DNA from: Pantoea sp. A4
GTDB lineage: Bacteria; Pseudomonadota; Gammaproteobacteria; Enterobacterales; Enterobacteriaceae
Assembly (NCBI RefSeq): GCF_000295955.2
Contig: NZ_ALXE01000027.1
Span: forward strand, 62,001-126,000
Direction: 5' to 3'
Length of the DNA stretch: 64,000 nt
A program made the translations under genes and the position numbers. Below the pieces are notes generated by a model. That model searched no databases. It had not been told where the DNA came from and saw only the letters and a list, made by a program, of their open reading frames with translations. Positions 11,053 through 20,574 of the stretch are shown in pieces. Each line of letters opens with the position of its first letter. The first letter of the stretch is position 1.

Positions 11053-11295
11053 ATGCCTAAAAAAGCCGAACAGCCCGCCAGTTTCGAGACCTCTTTGCAG
11101 CAGCTGGAACAGATTGTCAGCCGACTGGAGAGCGGAGAGCTCCCGCTGGAAGAGGCGTTGAATGAATTCGAGCGCGGAGTACAACTGGCGCGCAGCGGCC
11201 AACAAACGCTACAACAGGCAGAACAGCGCGTCCGCATCCTGCTGAGTGATGACAAAGACGCCGAACTTGCCCCTTTCATGCCGGAAAATGACTAA
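11053..11295 (+). CDS. xseB: Exodeoxyribonuclease VII small subunit
   Basis: 80 residues starting [20 protein letters not shown], like E. coli XseB. The small helical subunit joins XseA in the single-strand exonuclease VII. The sequence is largely helical ([18 protein letters not shown]). I prefer ATG 11053 over the in-frame TTG at 11041. Its TAA shares a base with the ispA start (TAATG), so translation is coupled: first gene of xseB-ispA-dxs. Confidence 0.95.
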   Translation: MPKKAEQPASFETSLQQLEQIVSRLESGELPLEEALNEFERGVQLARSGQQTLQQAEQRVRILLSDDKDAELAPFMPEND

Positions 11296-12194
11296 TGGAT
11301 TTTGCTCAACGGCTTAGCGCCTGTCACGATCGCGTTAATCACGCCCTGACCCAGTTTTTAGCGCCACTGCCATTTCAGAGTTCTCCTCTGGTGAATGCCA
11401 TGGAATATGGGGCATTATTAGGGGGTAAACGCTTACGTCCGTTTCTGGTGTACGCCACCGGAGAGATGCTGCAAGCCGATGCCACCGCGCTGGATGCACC
11501 TGCAGCGGCTGTGGAGTGTATCCACGCCTACTCCCTGATCCACGATGATCTGCCCGCCATGGACAACGATGCTCTGCGTCGTGGTCAGCCGACTTGCCAT
11601 ATAAAATATGGTGAAGATACCGCGATTCTCGCAGGTGACGCCCTGCAAACGCTGGCATTTTCTATACTGGCAGATAGCGAGATGCCGCGCGTGAGCCTTC
11701 AGGCACGGCTGGCAATGGTTTCTGAGTTAGCCCGCGCCAGCGGCGTGGCCGGTATGTGTGGTGGCCAGGCGTTGGATCTGGCTGCGGAAGGTAAAAACGT
11801 TGACCTGGCGCAGCTGGAGCAGATCCATCGCCATAAAACAGGTGCATTGATTCGTTCTGCCGTGCGTCTTGGTGCACTGGCCGCCGGAGAGCGCGGCCAA
11901 CAGGCGCTGCCTCTGCTCGATACTTATGCCGCCGCTATTGGCCTGGCATTCCAGGTACAAGATGACATCCTTGACGTGGTCGGTGATACCGCCACCCTCG
12001 GGAAAACGCAGGGTGCCGATCAGGCCTTAGGTAAGAGCACTTACCCTGCACTGCTCGGGTTAGATAATGCCCGGCAGAAAGCCTGGGATCTCTGTCAGGA
12101 AGCGCTGAGTGCCCTGGATGCACTGGCTGAGCAGTCACTGGATACCTCAGCGCTACGGGCGCTAGCCAGTTTCATAATTGAACGCGACAAATAA
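11295..12194 (+). CDS. ispA: Farnesyl diphosphate synthase
   Basis: Condenses isopentenyl diphosphate with DMAPP and GPP to give FPP, precursor of undecaprenyl and quinone chains and substrate of CyoE. 299 residues. First Asp-rich motif DDLPAMD (84-90), GGKRLRP substrate loop (43-49), second motif [10 protein letters not shown] near residues 220-230. Start overlaps the xseB stop; dxs follows after 19 bp. Confidence 0.96.
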   Translation: MDFAQRLSACHDRVNHALTQFLAPLPFQSSPLVNAMEYGALLGGKRLRPFLVYATGEMLQADATALDAPAAAVECIHAYSLIHDDLPAMDNDALRRGQPTCHIKYGEDTAILAGDALQTLAFSILADSEMPRVSLQARLAMVSELARASGVAGMCGGQALDLAAEGKNVDLAQLEQIHRHKTGALIRSAVRLGALAAGERGQQALPLLDTYAAAIGLAFQVQDDILDVVGDTATLGKTQGADQALGKSTYPALLGLDNARQKAWDLCQEALSALDALAEQSLDTSALRALASFIIERDK

Positions 12195-12213
12195 CTTCCA
12201 TAATGAGTCTCTG

Positions 12214-14079
12214 ATGAGTTTTGATATTGCTAAATACCCGACACTGGCGCTGGCAGGCACGGTACAAGAATTACGTTTGCTGCCAAAAGAGAAGCTTCCC
12301 GCGCTGTGTGATGAACTGCGCCAGTACCTGCTGGATAGCGTAAGTCGTTCCAGCGGCCATTTTGCCTCGGGTCTGGGCGTCGTCGAACTGACAGTCGCAC
12401 TGCATTATGTGTACAACACACCTTTTGATCATCTGGTGTGGGACGTTGGCCATCAGGCCTATCCCCACAAGATTTTGACCGGCCGTCGCGATCGCATCGG
12501 CACCATTCGACAGAAGAATGGCGTGCACCCTTTCCCATGGCGTGAAGAGAGCGAGTTCGACGTATTAAGCGTGGGTCACTCCTCTACCTCCATCAGTGCC
12601 GGTCTGGGCATGGCCGCCGCCGCCGAGCGCGAAGGTAAAGGCCGCCGCACGGCCTGTATTATTGGCGATGGCGCGATCACTGCCGGTATGGCCTTTGAAG
12701 CGATGAACCACGCCGGGGATATCAAGCCCGATATGCTGGTTATCCTGAACGACAACGAAATGTCGATCTCAGAGAACGTAGGTGCGCTGAACAACCGCCT
12801 GGCCCAAATTCTTTCCGGTAAGACCTATGCACGCCTGCGTGAAGGCGGCAAGCGCGTCTTGACCGGCCTGCCACCCATTAAAGAGCTGGTACGGCGCACG
12901 GAAGAACATCTTAAAGGCATGGTGGTTCCCGGTACGCTGTTTGAAGAACTGGGCTTTAACTACATTGGCCCGGTAGACGGCCATGATGTGCTGGCGCTGG
13001 TGCAGACGTTGGGCAATATGCGTAGCCTGAAAGGGCCGCAGTTCCTGCATATTATGACCAAAAAGGGCAAAGGCTACGCCCCTGCCGAGCAAGACCCCAT
13101 CACCTGGCACGCCGTGCCGAAGTTCGATCCGGCCAGTGGCTCTCTGCCAAAAAGCGCAGAAGGTTTACCAAGCTACTCCAAAATTTTCGGTAACTGGCTG
13201 TGTGAGATTGCCAAAGATGACAGCCGTTTAATGGCGATCACCCCGGCAATGCGTGAAGGTTCCGGTATGGTGGCGTTTTCCCGTCAGTACCCAAAACAGT
13301 ACTTTGATGTGGCGATTGCCGAGCAGCATGCGGTGACCTTTGCCGCCGGTATGGCCATTGGCGGCTATAAACCTGTTGTGGCGATCTACTCGACTTTCCT
13401 GCAACGTGCCTACGATCAGCTGATTCACGATGTGGCGATCCAGAAGCTACCCGTGCTGTTCGCCATTGACCGTGGTGGCATTGTCGGGGCCGACGGGCAG
13501 ACGCATCAGGGCGCATTTGATATCGCCTTCCTGCGCTGTATCCCGGACATGGTGATCATGACCCCGAGTGATGAGAATGAGTGCCGTCAGATGTTGTATA
13601 CCGGCTACCACTATCAGGAAGGTCCAAGTTCCGTGCGTTATCCGCGTGGCACGGGAACGGGCGCCACGCTTGAGCCGCTGGCAAGCCTGCCGCTGGGTAA
13701 AGGGATTGTGCGCCGTAAAGGCGAGAAGCTGGCGATCCTTAACTTTGGCACCCTGCTGCCAGAAGCCGCAGCCGTAGCAGAGAAACTTAATGCCACGCTG
13801 GTGGATATGCGCTTTGTTAAGCCACTGGATGAAGCATTGATTACCGAGCTGGCTGGCAGCCATGAAGCGCTGATTACCCTTGAAGAAGGGGCGATCAAAG
13901 GTGGCGCAGGCAGCGGTGTAAATGAGTTTGTGATGGCCAAGCGTTTGGCTGTGCCAGTGCTGAACCTCGGCCTGCCGGATGTGTTTATTCCGCAGGGTAC
14001 GCAGGAAGAAGTGCGTCATGATTATCAGTTAGATGCCGTGGGTATCGAACAGCAGATCGCCCACTGGCTGAGCCAGTAA
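12214..14079 (+). CDS. dxs: 1-deoxy-D-xylulose-5-phosphate synthase
   Basis: First enzyme of the MEP isoprenoid pathway; joins pyruvate and glyceraldehyde 3-phosphate, and its product also feeds thiamine and pyridoxal synthesis. 621 residues starting [15 protein letters not shown], as in E. coli (620). The ThDP motif runs from [16 protein letters not shown] to LNDNEMSIS; the pyrimidine-binding Glu lies in [14 protein letters not shown]. An upstream in-frame ATG at 12178 overlaps ispA and is not conserved. The ribosome site at 12214 is weak, suggesting coupling to ispA. Confidence 0.96.
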   Translation: MSFDIAKYPTLALAGTVQELRLLPKEKLPALCDELRQYLLDSVSRSSGHFASGLGVVELTVALHYVYNTPFDHLVWDVGHQAYPHKILTGRRDRIGTIRQKNGVHPFPWREESEFDVLSVGHSSTSISAGLGMAAAAEREGKGRRTACIIGDGAITAGMAFEAMNHAGDIKPDMLVILNDNEMSISENVGALNNRLAQILSGKTYARLREGGKRVLTGLPPIKELVRRTEEHLKGMVVPGTLFEELGFNYIGPVDGHDVLALVQTLGNMRSLKGPQFLHIMTKKGKGYAPAEQDPITWHAVPKFDPASGSLPKSAEGLPSYSKIFGNWLCEIAKDDSRLMAITPAMREGSGMVAFSRQYPKQYFDVAIAEQHAVTFAAGMAIGGYKPVVAIYSTFLQRAYDQLIHDVAIQKLPVLFAIDRGGIVGADGQTHQGAFDIAFLRCIPDMVIMTPSDENECRQMLYTGYHYQEGPSSVRYPRGTGTGATLEPLASLPLGKGIVRRKGEKLAILNFGTLLPEAAAVAEKLNATLVDMRFVKPLDEALITELAGSHEALITLEEGAIKGGAGSGVNEFVMAKRLAVPVLNLGLPDVFIPQGTQEEVRHDYQLDAVGIEQQIAHWLSQ

Positions 14080-14090
14080 TCCCTTCCGCA

Positions 14091-14117
14091 CGGATACTCC
14101 CTTCGCGGGGGTATCCG
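14091..14117. terminator. Hairpin between dxs and yajO
   Basis: CGGATACTCCC-TTCG-CGGGGGTATCCG: an 11-bp stem with a UUCG loop and one G-U pair. No T-run follows, so it may stabilise the dxs mRNA end or act as a weak terminator. Confidence 0.5.
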
Positions 14118-14164
14118 CCTGCTATGCTTACTGCACCTTTTTCAGGATAACGCAGGAAGCAACG

Positions 14165-15139
14165 ATGAAAACCATTCAATTAGGCAAAACCGATCTCCAG
14201 GTGTCACGCCTGAGTCTTGGCTGTATGACTTTCGGCGAGCCAGAACGTGGACGTCACGCCTGGACGCTGCCCGAAGAGAGCAGCCGCCCGTTGATTCAGC
14301 AGGCGCTGGATGCTGGCATCAACTTTTTTGATACCGCCAACAGCTACTCCGATGGCAGCAGTGAAGAGATCGTGGGCCGGGCGCTGAAGGATTTTGCCCG
14401 ACGCGAAGAGGTAGTTATTGCCACCAAAGTGTTCTTTTCACTGAGTAATCTCTCTCAGGGGTTATCGCGCAAGAATATTCTGCAATCCGTCGATGATAGC
14501 CTGCGCCGCCTCGGCACCGACTATATCGATCTGTTACAGATCCACCGCTGGGATTACGAAACGCCGCTAGAGGAGACGCTGGAAGCACTGCATGACGTAG
14601 TACAGGCCGGTAAAGTCCGCTATCTCGGCGCTTCTTCCATGCATGCCTGGCAATTTGCTAAGGCACTCTACACTCAGCAGCATCAAGGCTGGCACGCGTT
14701 TGTCAGCATGCAGGACCAGTACAATCTAATTCAGCGTGAAGAAGAGCGTGAGATGCATCCACTGTGTCAGGCTGAAGGGATTGCGGTGCTGCCATGGAGC
14801 CCACTGGCCCGTGGCCGCCTGACGCGCCCCTGGGGAGAAGCCACTGCACGCACGGCTTCAGACGAATACGGCAAAACGCTGTATAGCGCCACTGAAGAGA
14901 ATGATGCTGAAATCGCCCAACGCGTGGCCCGTATCGCGGAAGATAAAGGCGTTTCCCGTGCACAAGTTGCCCTGGCGTGGATGCTGCATAAACCGGCTAT
15001 CACCGCACCGATTATTGGTGCTTCACGCGCGGAGCAGTTGAACGATCTGGTACAGGCTGTTGATGTGCAACTCAGTTCCATTGAGATCGCTGAGCTGGAG
15101 TCGGCCTATCAGCCGCATCCCGTGGTGGGGTTTGATTAG
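14165..15139 (+). CDS. yajO: Aldo/keto reductase YajO
   Basis: 324 residues, same length as E. coli YajO, an NADPH-dependent aldo/keto reductase implicated in 1-deoxyxylulose-related thiamine metabolism. The catalytic tetrad is visible as FFDTANSYSDG (Asp, Tyr), ATKV (Lys) and LQIHRWD (His); the NADPH region is PIIGASRAEQL near the C-terminus. It starts ATGAAAACC with AGGAAGCAACG upstream. Position right after dxs fits a role near DXP, though the substrate is not proven by sequence. Confidence 0.93.
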   Translation: MKTIQLGKTDLQVSRLSLGCMTFGEPERGRHAWTLPEESSRPLIQQALDAGINFFDTANSYSDGSSEEIVGRALKDFARREEVVIATKVFFSLSNLSQGLSRKNILQSVDDSLRRLGTDYIDLLQIHRWDYETPLEETLEALHDVVQAGKVRYLGASSMHAWQFAKALYTQQHQGWHAFVSMQDQYNLIQREEEREMHPLCQAEGIAVLPWSPLARGRLTRPWGEATARTASDEYGKTLYSATEENDAEIAQRVARIAEDKGVSRAQVALAWMLHKPAITAPIIGASRAEQLNDLVQAVDVQLSSIEIAELESAYQPHPVVGFD

Positions 15140-15219
15140 TTACGGTCTCGGTTGAGGTGGTGATTGAGGCTACGGTCAAAACATGCGACTGACAAACTGA
15201 GAAACTTCGGCCTGTAAGG

Positions 15220-15256
15220 GGAAAAGGCCGTGTACTGAATCCCAGAACACGGCCTT
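15220..15256 (-). terminator. Terminator of the nrdR-thiL gene run
   Basis: Ten-bp inverted repeat AAGGCCGTGT...ACACGGCCTT, 25 bp after the thiL stop. On the minus strand it is followed by TTCCCC, a weak U-tract. In E. coli pgpA would occupy this position; here the transcript ends instead. Confidence 0.65.
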
Positions 15257-15281
15257 CTGACAGAAGTGCTTTTGCTAAAAC

Positions 15282-16259
15282 CTACTTCTTCACAAAGTGA
15301 TCGTATCCCTGGAAACTGGCACTGGCTGGTTTGCCATTTTCCAGCAGGGTAAACCCGTCAGCCTCGGGCAGAATTTGCCCTACGCAGGTGTAAGGGACAC
15401 CGAGATGTCCTAATGCAACGTCCAGCGCGCCACGATTCACTTCCGGCACGGTGAAGCACAGCTCATAGTCTTCGCCGCCGCTCAGCGCCCAGCGCATCAC
15501 TTGCTCATGCTCAAAATGATCGCGCAATACAGCAGAAAGCGGCAGCGCCTCCAGATTGACCTTCGCGCCACAGCGGCTTGCCTGAAGCACATGCCCCAGA
15601 TCGGAAATCAGGCCATCGGAGATATCAATCGCGGAACTTGCCAGAGCGCGTAAAGCCTGACCTTGCAGAATGCGCGGCATCGGCCGCAGATGGCGTTTAA
15701 TCAGCGCTTCATGCACGGCTGGGTCGGCAATGCGCTGATGATGTTGTAACAGTGCCAGACCGGCAGCGCTATCGCCTAATGTCCCGGTGACATAGATCCA
15801 GTCGCCAGGGCGTGCACCGCTGCGTCGTAACGCTTTACCGACTGGCACCATCCCGTGAATGCCGAGCGTCATGCTCAACGGACCACGCGTGGTATCACCG
15901 CCAATCAGCTGCATATTGTAGTAATTCAGTAGCTCAAACAAACTGTCACTGAATGCCTGCAACCAGCTCTCGTCGACTTCGGGTAACGTCAGCGCCAGCG
16001 TTAACCACGCAGGATCGGCCCCCATCGCGGCCAGATCGCTGAGGTTCACTGCCAGTGCTTTATAGCCTAAATCAGCGGGATGGATATCCCGTAAGAAATG
16101 CACCCCTTCGACCAACGTATCAGTGCTGATTGCCAACGTCTGTTTTTCAGGCAGGTTCAGCAGTGCGCAGTCATCACCAATGCCCTTCTCCACATCGCGG
16201 CGGGAACTGGTGACGCGGTTGAAGTAACGTGCAATGAGTTCGAATTCGCCACAGGCCAT
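15282..16259 (-). CDS. thiL: Thiamine-monophosphate kinase
   Basis: Phosphorylates thiamine monophosphate to the active diphosphate. 325 residues like E. coli ThiL. N-terminus [14 protein letters not shown], then the ATP/Mg site GIGDDCALL (about 26-34) and [20 protein letters not shown] is the second conserved motif. It lies downstream of nusB but behind a strong terminator-like hairpin (16274-16298), so its expression may be attenuated. The usual downstream partner pgpA is missing. Confidence 0.96.
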   Translation of the reverse strand: MACGEFELIARYFNRVTSSRRDVEKGIGDDCALLNLPEKQTLAISTDTLVEGVHFLRDIHPADLGYKALAVNLSDLAAMGADPAWLTLALTLPEVDESWLQAFSDSLFELLNYYNMQLIGGDTTRGPLSMTLGIHGMVPVGKALRRSGARPGDWIYVTGTLGDSAAGLALLQHHQRIADPAVHEALIKRHLRPMPRILQGQALRALASSAIDISDGLISDLGHVLQASRCGAKVNLEALPLSAVLRDHFEHEQVMRWALSGGEDYELCFTVPEVNRGALDVALGHLGVPYTCVGQILPEADGFTLLENGKPASASFQGYDHFVKK

Positions 16260-16273
16260 AATAAAATCCAGAT

Positions 16274-16298
16274 AAAAAAAGGCCGGGATTACCGGCCT
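16274..16298 (-). terminator. Intrinsic terminator/attenuator between nusB and thiL
   Basis: Minus-strand stem AGGCCGG-TAATC-CCGGCCT followed directly by TTTTTTT, 6 bases after the nusB stop. The U-tract runs into the ribosome-binding region of thiL (CTGGA), about 15 bases before its ATG. It has the form of a true intrinsic terminator placed inside the operon. Confidence 0.8.
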
Positions 16299-16304
16299 CT
16301 TACA

Positions 16305-16724
16305 TTATTTTTTGTGGGGTCTGATTTGCGGAGCGGCTTTATCCAGCACACCGTTGACAAATTTGTGGCTGTCTTCAGCACCGAAGACTTTCGCCAGCTC
16401 AATACCTTCATTGATGGCCACTTTATAAGGCACATCATCGCGCTTGCTCAACTCATAGAGCGAAATACGCAGGATGGCTTTTTCAACCTGACCCAGTTCT
16501 TCCAACTGGCGCGACAGATATGGCTTCATCAGCCCATCCAGGTATGCACTATTGGTCGCCACACCGGCCAGCAGTTCGCGGAAATAGCTAATATCAACGT
16601 CTTTGACGTCTTGTTCCGCCAGAAACTGGTATTCCACATCAGCAATGTCGTTTTTCGACAACTGCCAGGAGTAGAGTGCCTGGACAGCGCACTCACGGGC
16701 GCGACGACGAGCAGCAGGTTTCAC
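16305..16724 (-). CDS. nusB: Transcription antitermination factor NusB
   Basis: 139 residues, all-helical, beginning [20 protein letters not shown] and nearly identical in pattern to E. coli NusB. With NusE (S10) it binds boxA RNA in rRNA operons and phage-type antitermination. It lies 19 bp after ribE in the nrdR-ribD-ribE-nusB-thiL run. The hairpin after its stop is noted separately. Confidence 0.97.
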   Translation of the reverse strand: MKPAARRRARECAVQALYSWQLSKNDIADVEYQFLAEQDVKDVDISYFRELLAGVATNSAYLDGLMKPYLSRQLEELGQVEKAILRISLYELSKRDDVPYKVAINEGIELAKVFGAEDSHKFVNGVLDKAAPQIRPHKK

Positions 16725-16743
16725 AAAATTCCCCTTACTAAAA

Positions 16744-17214
16744 TCAGGCTTTGATAGCTTTCAATACGTTAATCATTTCGAGAGCGGTCAGAGCCGCTTC
16801 GGCACCTTTGTTACCCGCTTTAGTACCAGCGCGTTCAATTGCCTGCTCGATGTTTTCAGTGGTCAGAACACCAAAGGTCACTGGGATTTCACTGGTCATG
16901 GCAACATTGGCAATCCCAGAGCTGGCTTCACCTGCCACATATTCAAAGTGTGCAGTGCCGCCACGAATCACAGTACCCAGCGCCACGATAGCGTCATGGT
17001 TACCGGCTTTAGCCAGCGCGCGCGCGGCCAGTGGCAGTTCATAAGCGCCTGGCACCCAGACCACAGTGATATTTTCATCTTTCACCTGGCCAATACGCTT
17101 CAGGGCGTCAACGGCACCAGACAGCAGGCTGTCATTAATGAAGTTGTTAAAACGCGCGATAACAATGGCAATTTTTGCCTCAGGCGTGGCAACAGCAGCT
17201 TCGATAACGTTCAT
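16744..17214 (-). CDS. ribE: 6,7-dimethyl-8-ribityllumazine synthase (RibE/RibH)
   Basis: Penultimate step of riboflavin synthesis, forming the icosahedral lumazine synthase shell. 156 residues, as in E. coli. Substrate-binding pieces are [16 protein letters not shown] and [14 protein letters not shown] (catalytic His), with AGNKGAEAA near the C-terminus. It sits between ribD and nusB. No FMN riboswitch is visible in the 90-bp gap before it. Confidence 0.97.
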   Translation of the reverse strand: MNVIEAAVATPEAKIAIVIARFNNFINDSLLSGAVDALKRIGQVKDENITVVWVPGAYELPLAARALAKAGNHDAIVALGTVIRGGTAHFEYVAGEASSGIANVAMTSEIPVTFGVLTTENIEQAIERAGTKAGNKGAEAALTALEMINVLKAIKA

Positions 17215-17304
17215 ACATATCCTTTGGGTGTAGTTTATAGCCCCCGCAGGGGGGCGGATTCTATCATAGTCTAAGGCGGCTTGCTCTCGCTTTTCCGACC
17301 TGAC

Positions 17305-18405
17305 TCAGCGTGGGGTCAACGTCAGGCGGAGATCTGGCCCAACCTGCCGAATATCACTGAAGGTAAACTGAGGTGCATCAATCAGTTGGCTCAACCCAGG
17401 CAACGCACACAGTCCGCGCGCCTCATCACCTAATAATTTAGGTGCCAAATAAACAATCAACTCGTCAACCACCCCGGCCTGTAACAGCGCACCGGCGAAC
17501 GTTGCGCCCGCTTCAACCCAGACGCTGTTAATTTGCTGCTTGCCCAGCAGCATCAACATTGCCACTAAATCCAGCTGGGACTCACGCAATGGGACCGCTA
17601 TCTGGCTGACGCTGTCCGGCCAGAGCTGGTTATCGGGCTGTGGTCGCATCAGCCAGGTTTCCCCTGGCTGTGTAATTAAGCGATGCTGCGGCGTCACACG
17701 GTTCTGGCTATCCACAATCACACGGACGGGCTGACGCAAGGCGTCCTGACTCAGCAATTCGCGCGTCGGTTGATCTAACTCTTCCCAACGGACGGTCAGT
17801 GAAGGATCGTCCGCCAGCACCGTGGCACTGGTAGAAAGAATAGCGGAACTTGCCGCGCGCAAACGTTGCACATCCTGCCGTGCCTGCGGTGAGGTGATCC
17901 ACTGACTTTCGCCATTGGCTAACGCGGTACGGCCATCCAGGGAAGCGCCCAGTTTGAGCTGAACCCAGGGAAAACCGGTGCGCATACGTTTAAGGAAGCC
18001 ACGATTCAGGGCTTCTGCTTCGGCGGCCATCAGGCTGTGGCTGACTTCAATACCCGCCTGCTGCAAACGATACAAACCACGCCCCGCGACCTGCGGATTG
18101 GGGTCCTGCATCGCTGCAACCACACGGGTGACGCCAGCGGCAATCAGTGCGTCACAACATGGCGGCGTTCGACCATGATGGCTACAAGGTTCCAGCGTGA
18201 CATAAGCTGTCGCGCCACGCGCTTTTTCCCCGGCCATACGCAACGCATGCACTTCCGCGTGGGGTTCCCCCGCACGGTGGTGCCAGCCTTCACCCACCAC
18301 TTCTCCCTCGCGGACAATCACGCAGCCGACATTAGGGTTAGGTGTCGTCGTAAAGCGACCGCGCCGCGCCAGTTCCAGCGCGCGCGCCATGTAATGTTGA
18401 TCCAT
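17305..18405 (-). CDS. ribD: Bifunctional riboflavin deaminase/reductase RibD
   Basis: 366 residues: N-terminal zinc deaminase (HAEVHAL, PCSHHGRTPPC, residues ~50-85) and C-terminal NADPH reductase (LKLGASLDGRTALANGESQW, VEAGATFAGALL). It converts the GTP-cyclohydrolase II product into 5-amino-6-ribitylamino-uracil phosphate. It starts 3 bp after the nrdR stop, so the two are co-translated. Confidence 0.96.
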   Translation of the reverse strand: MDQHYMARALELARRGRFTTTPNPNVGCVIVREGEVVGEGWHHRAGEPHAEVHALRMAGEKARGATAYVTLEPCSHHGRTPPCCDALIAAGVTRVVAAMQDPNPQVAGRGLYRLQQAGIEVSHSLMAAEAEALNRGFLKRMRTGFPWVQLKLGASLDGRTALANGESQWITSPQARQDVQRLRAASSAILSTSATVLADDPSLTVRWEELDQPTRELLSQDALRQPVRVIVDSQNRVTPQHRLITQPGETWLMRPQPDNQLWPDSVSQIAVPLRESQLDLVAMLMLLGKQQINSVWVEAGATFAGALLQAGVVDELIVYLAPKLLGDEARGLCALPGLSQLIDAPQFTFSDIRQVGPDLRLTLTPR

Positions 18406-18408
18406 GCT

Positions 18409-18858
18409 TTAGTCCTGTAAGCGGGCGATCTCTTCCCCGAATTCGCGAATATCTTCGAAACTACGGTATACGGAAGCGAAACGAATGTAGGCGACCTTAT
18501 CAAGCTTTTTCAGTTCATCCATGACCAGATTACCAATCAACTTGCTCGGCACTTCACGCTCGCCGGTCGAGCGCAATTGGGTTTTGATGTGGTTAACCGC
18601 CCCTTCGATAGCATCGGCGCTGACCGGACGTTTCTCCAGGGCTTTCATTAAACCGCTACTGAGTTTGTCTTCGTTAAACGGCTCACGCACATCGTTGCTT
18701 TTCACCACGCGTGGCATCACCAACTCAGCCACTTCGAAGGTGGTAAAGCGCTCATGGCAGACCAGACACTGGCGGCGGCGGCGCACCGAAGAGCCCTCGC
18801 TGACCAGGCGGGAATCGATCACTTTAGTATCCACAGTGGAGCAGAATGGGCAGTGCAT
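18409..18858 (-). CDS. nrdR: Transcriptional repressor NrdR
   Basis: 149 residues starting [17 protein letters not shown]. Zinc finger Cys3/Cys6/Cys31/Cys34, followed by an ATP-cone domain ([21 protein letters not shown]). It represses ribonucleotide reductase operons in response to the ATP/dATP ratio. A longer in-frame extension to 18918 is not conserved. First gene of the riboflavin/nusB/thiL run; divergent from yajI. Confidence 0.96.
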   Translation of the reverse strand: MHCPFCSTVDTKVIDSRLVSEGSSVRRRRQCLVCHERFTTFEVAELVMPRVVKSNDVREPFNEDKLSSGLMKALEKRPVSADAIEGAVNHIKTQLRSTGEREVPSKLIGNLVMDELKKLDKVAYIRFASVYRSFEDIREFGEEIARLQD

Positions 18859-19027
18859 GGTGTTTCCTGAAACCAGATAAATGATCTTCACAGTGTAGCG
18901 CGAACTGGCAAGCAACAAAATGCATTAGCGTACCTTTCCAGACTATGAGAGAAGCGAAAACGGCCTCATGCTGCTAACATCTGTCGTCATGCTTGCGACT
19001 CACTTCATTGGCTATTCAGGAAAAAAC

Positions 19028-19588
19028 ATGTTCAACAGGACGCTTTGCGCACCCTTTGCCCTGTCACTGCTCATTTTAAGCGGCTGTAGCAGCACCGCGC
19101 CCTCACCACAGGTCAAGCAACTGCATCAGGAAGTCAGTCAACTGAGCCAGCAGATGCAACAGCTTACTGGGCAGGCTGAAGCGCTGGAAACCCAGGGGCA
19201 GCTCAATAGCCAGGCAGCACAGGGGGCATGGTTACTGCCGCTGGCAAAAACGCCCGTGTTGCTACAAACCCAACTGGGCGAAATCCGTCTCTCACTCGGC
19301 CAGGTCAAAGGGGATGTTGAGGGTAGCCGGGTTGATCTGACACTGAGCAGCAGCAACCATCAGCCACTACCGGCGCTGAGCGCCAGCGTGGTTTGGGGTG
19401 AACTTGATCCCACCAGTGGGAAACCACTGAATGCCAGTAGCCAGCAACAGACGCTGGTTATTCCCGCTAGCCTGACGCCACAATCTTCGGTAACCGTGCC
19501 CTTACATCTTGGTGGCTTAGCCCCGGAACAGCTTGGTTTCATTCGCGTACATGACGTCATGAGCAACGGCGAGCCGTTGACGCACTGA
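19028..19588 (+). CDS. yajI: DUF3251 lipoprotein YajI
   Basis: 186 residues with a lipoprotein signal: basic start MFNRTLC, hydrophobic core, lipobox LSGC (Cys about residue 19). A short heptad stretch follows (QLHQEVSQLSQQMQQLTGQ), then a beta-rich domain ending PEQLGFIRVHD. It sits next to nrdR as E. coli yajI does. I chose ATG 19028 because AGGA lies 7 bases upstream and the signal then has normal length. Function unknown; envelope-associated by the lipobox. Confidence 0.82.
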   Translation: MFNRTLCAPFALSLLILSGCSSTAPSPQVKQLHQEVSQLSQQMQQLTGQAEALETQGQLNSQAAQGAWLLPLAKTPVLLQTQLGEIRLSLGQVKGDVEGSRVDLTLSSSNHQPLPALSASVVWGELDPTSGKPLNASSQQQTLVIPASLTPQSSVTVPLHLGGLAPEQLGFIRVHDVMSNGEPLTH

Positions 19589-19597
19589 TCCCTGGTT

Positions 19598-19622
19598 CAG
19601 CAGCACCGCCCGGGTGCTGCTG
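19598..19622 (+). terminator. Hairpin after yajI
   Basis: CAGCAGCACC-GCCCG-GGTGCTGCTG, a perfect 10-bp stem 9 bp after the yajI stop. It lacks a T-run, so termination strength is uncertain. Confidence 0.5.
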
Positions 19623-19697
19623 ACATCAAGCTCCCCTCTCCTGACTGCAACACAATTCTGCAACCTTACGGTCATCGGACGTCCATATACCGCCCCC

Positions 19698-19703
19698 TAT
19701 AAT
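19698..19703 (+). promoter_or_regulatory. Candidate -10 element of the glycolipid-type gene set
   Basis: Consensus TATAAT about 52 bp before the start of the metallophosphoesterase gene. No convincing -35 hexamer stands 16-18 bp upstream, so this is a partial promoter call only. Confidence 0.4.
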
Positions 19704-19755
19704 GCGCCTGATCTGGAAACTGATTGATTTTCCGTCACCTCATCAGGAGGACGTT

Positions 19756-20574
19756 ATGCCAGGCTATGCTGGTCTTCCCGCTGCGGCGCGATATCGCACG
19801 CTGTTCCTGTCTGATTTACATCTGGGTGCTCAGGGGTGTCATGTGGAGAAGATTCTGCACTTTCTCCAGACCCACGAAGCCGAAAACATCTATCTGGTGG
19901 GCGATATTTTCGATCTTGGCCGAAGGCGGCCACAATTCTGGAGCCCGCGGCACGATGAGATCCTCTCGCTGCTGAAAGCCCGTCAGGCGGCAGGAATGAC
20001 GCTGATACGGCTCCCCGGCAATCACGATCCCTGTCTCGCCCCCCAAGATACCCATCCTCACTCTTCGTTAATTCCCGCACACCATGACTATGTGATCCAC
20101 CAGGCGGCCGACAAGCGTCGCTACCTGATTACCCACGGTCACTGCTGTGATTTCTGGCTCGGTCGCTCCCATCTGATGTCACGGGTGGGTAGCTATCTTG
20201 AAGGGCGGATGCGGCGCTGTGCCGCCAGACATCATCAGCCGCGCCAGAGCGGGTTTGTCTCCGGCTTTGTTGATGCGTTTAACAGCCTGCTGACGTGGGG
20301 AGGATTAATCGAGAAGCGGCTGGTCGCCCTGGCACGCCAGCATGGGGTCGATGGTGTGGTTTGCGGGCACTTACACCGCGCCGCGTTGAACCACTATCAG
20401 GGCACACTTTACGCTAACTGTGGCGACTGGATCAGCAGCATGAGCGCGCTGGTAGAAGATCATCACGGAACATTAAGCCTGATTGACTGGTGTGGCGCAC
20501 CGCTGTTGCAGGCGGCTGAGCCCCCCGTTTCCGTATTGGCAGAGCTTGAACAGCCTGAAGAGAGAATGGCATGA
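19756..20574 (+). CDS. LpxH-like metallophosphoesterase (UDP-diacylglucosamine pyrophosphatase family)
   Basis: 272 residues with the full calcineurin-like metal site: SDLHLG, VGDIFDLG, PGNHDP, THGHCCDF and GHLHRA. It resembles the LpxH-related UDP-2,3-diacylglucosamine pyrophosphatase group rather than LpxH itself (GNHD instead of GNRD, different C-terminus). ATG 19756 has CAGGAGGACGTT in front, a strong ribosome site; an in-frame ATG at 19702 lacks one. Its stop overlaps the next start (ATGA), so it is coupled to the GT21 gene. By context it may hydrolyse a nucleotide-linked lipid or sugar; the substrate is unknown. The housekeeping lpxH should lie elsewhere. Confidence 0.8.
   Translation: MPGYAGLPAAARYRTLFLSDLHLGAQGCHVEKILHFLQTHEAENIYLVGDIFDLGRRRPQFWSPRHDEILSLLKARQAAGMTLIRLPGNHDPCLAPQDTHPHSSLIPAHHDYVIHQAADKRRYLITHGHCCDFWLGRSHLMSRVGSYLEGRMRRCAARHHQPRQSGFVSGFVDAFNSLLTWGGLIEKRLVALARQHGVDGVVCGHLHRAALNHYQGTLYANCGDWISSMSALVEDHHGTLSLIDWCGAPLLQAAEPPVSVLAELEQPEERMA

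Noticed and set aside
17215-17304. FMN riboswitch before the riboflavin genes
   Set aside because: The gaps before ribE and ribD are 90 bp and 3 bp and contain no RFN-type conserved segments.
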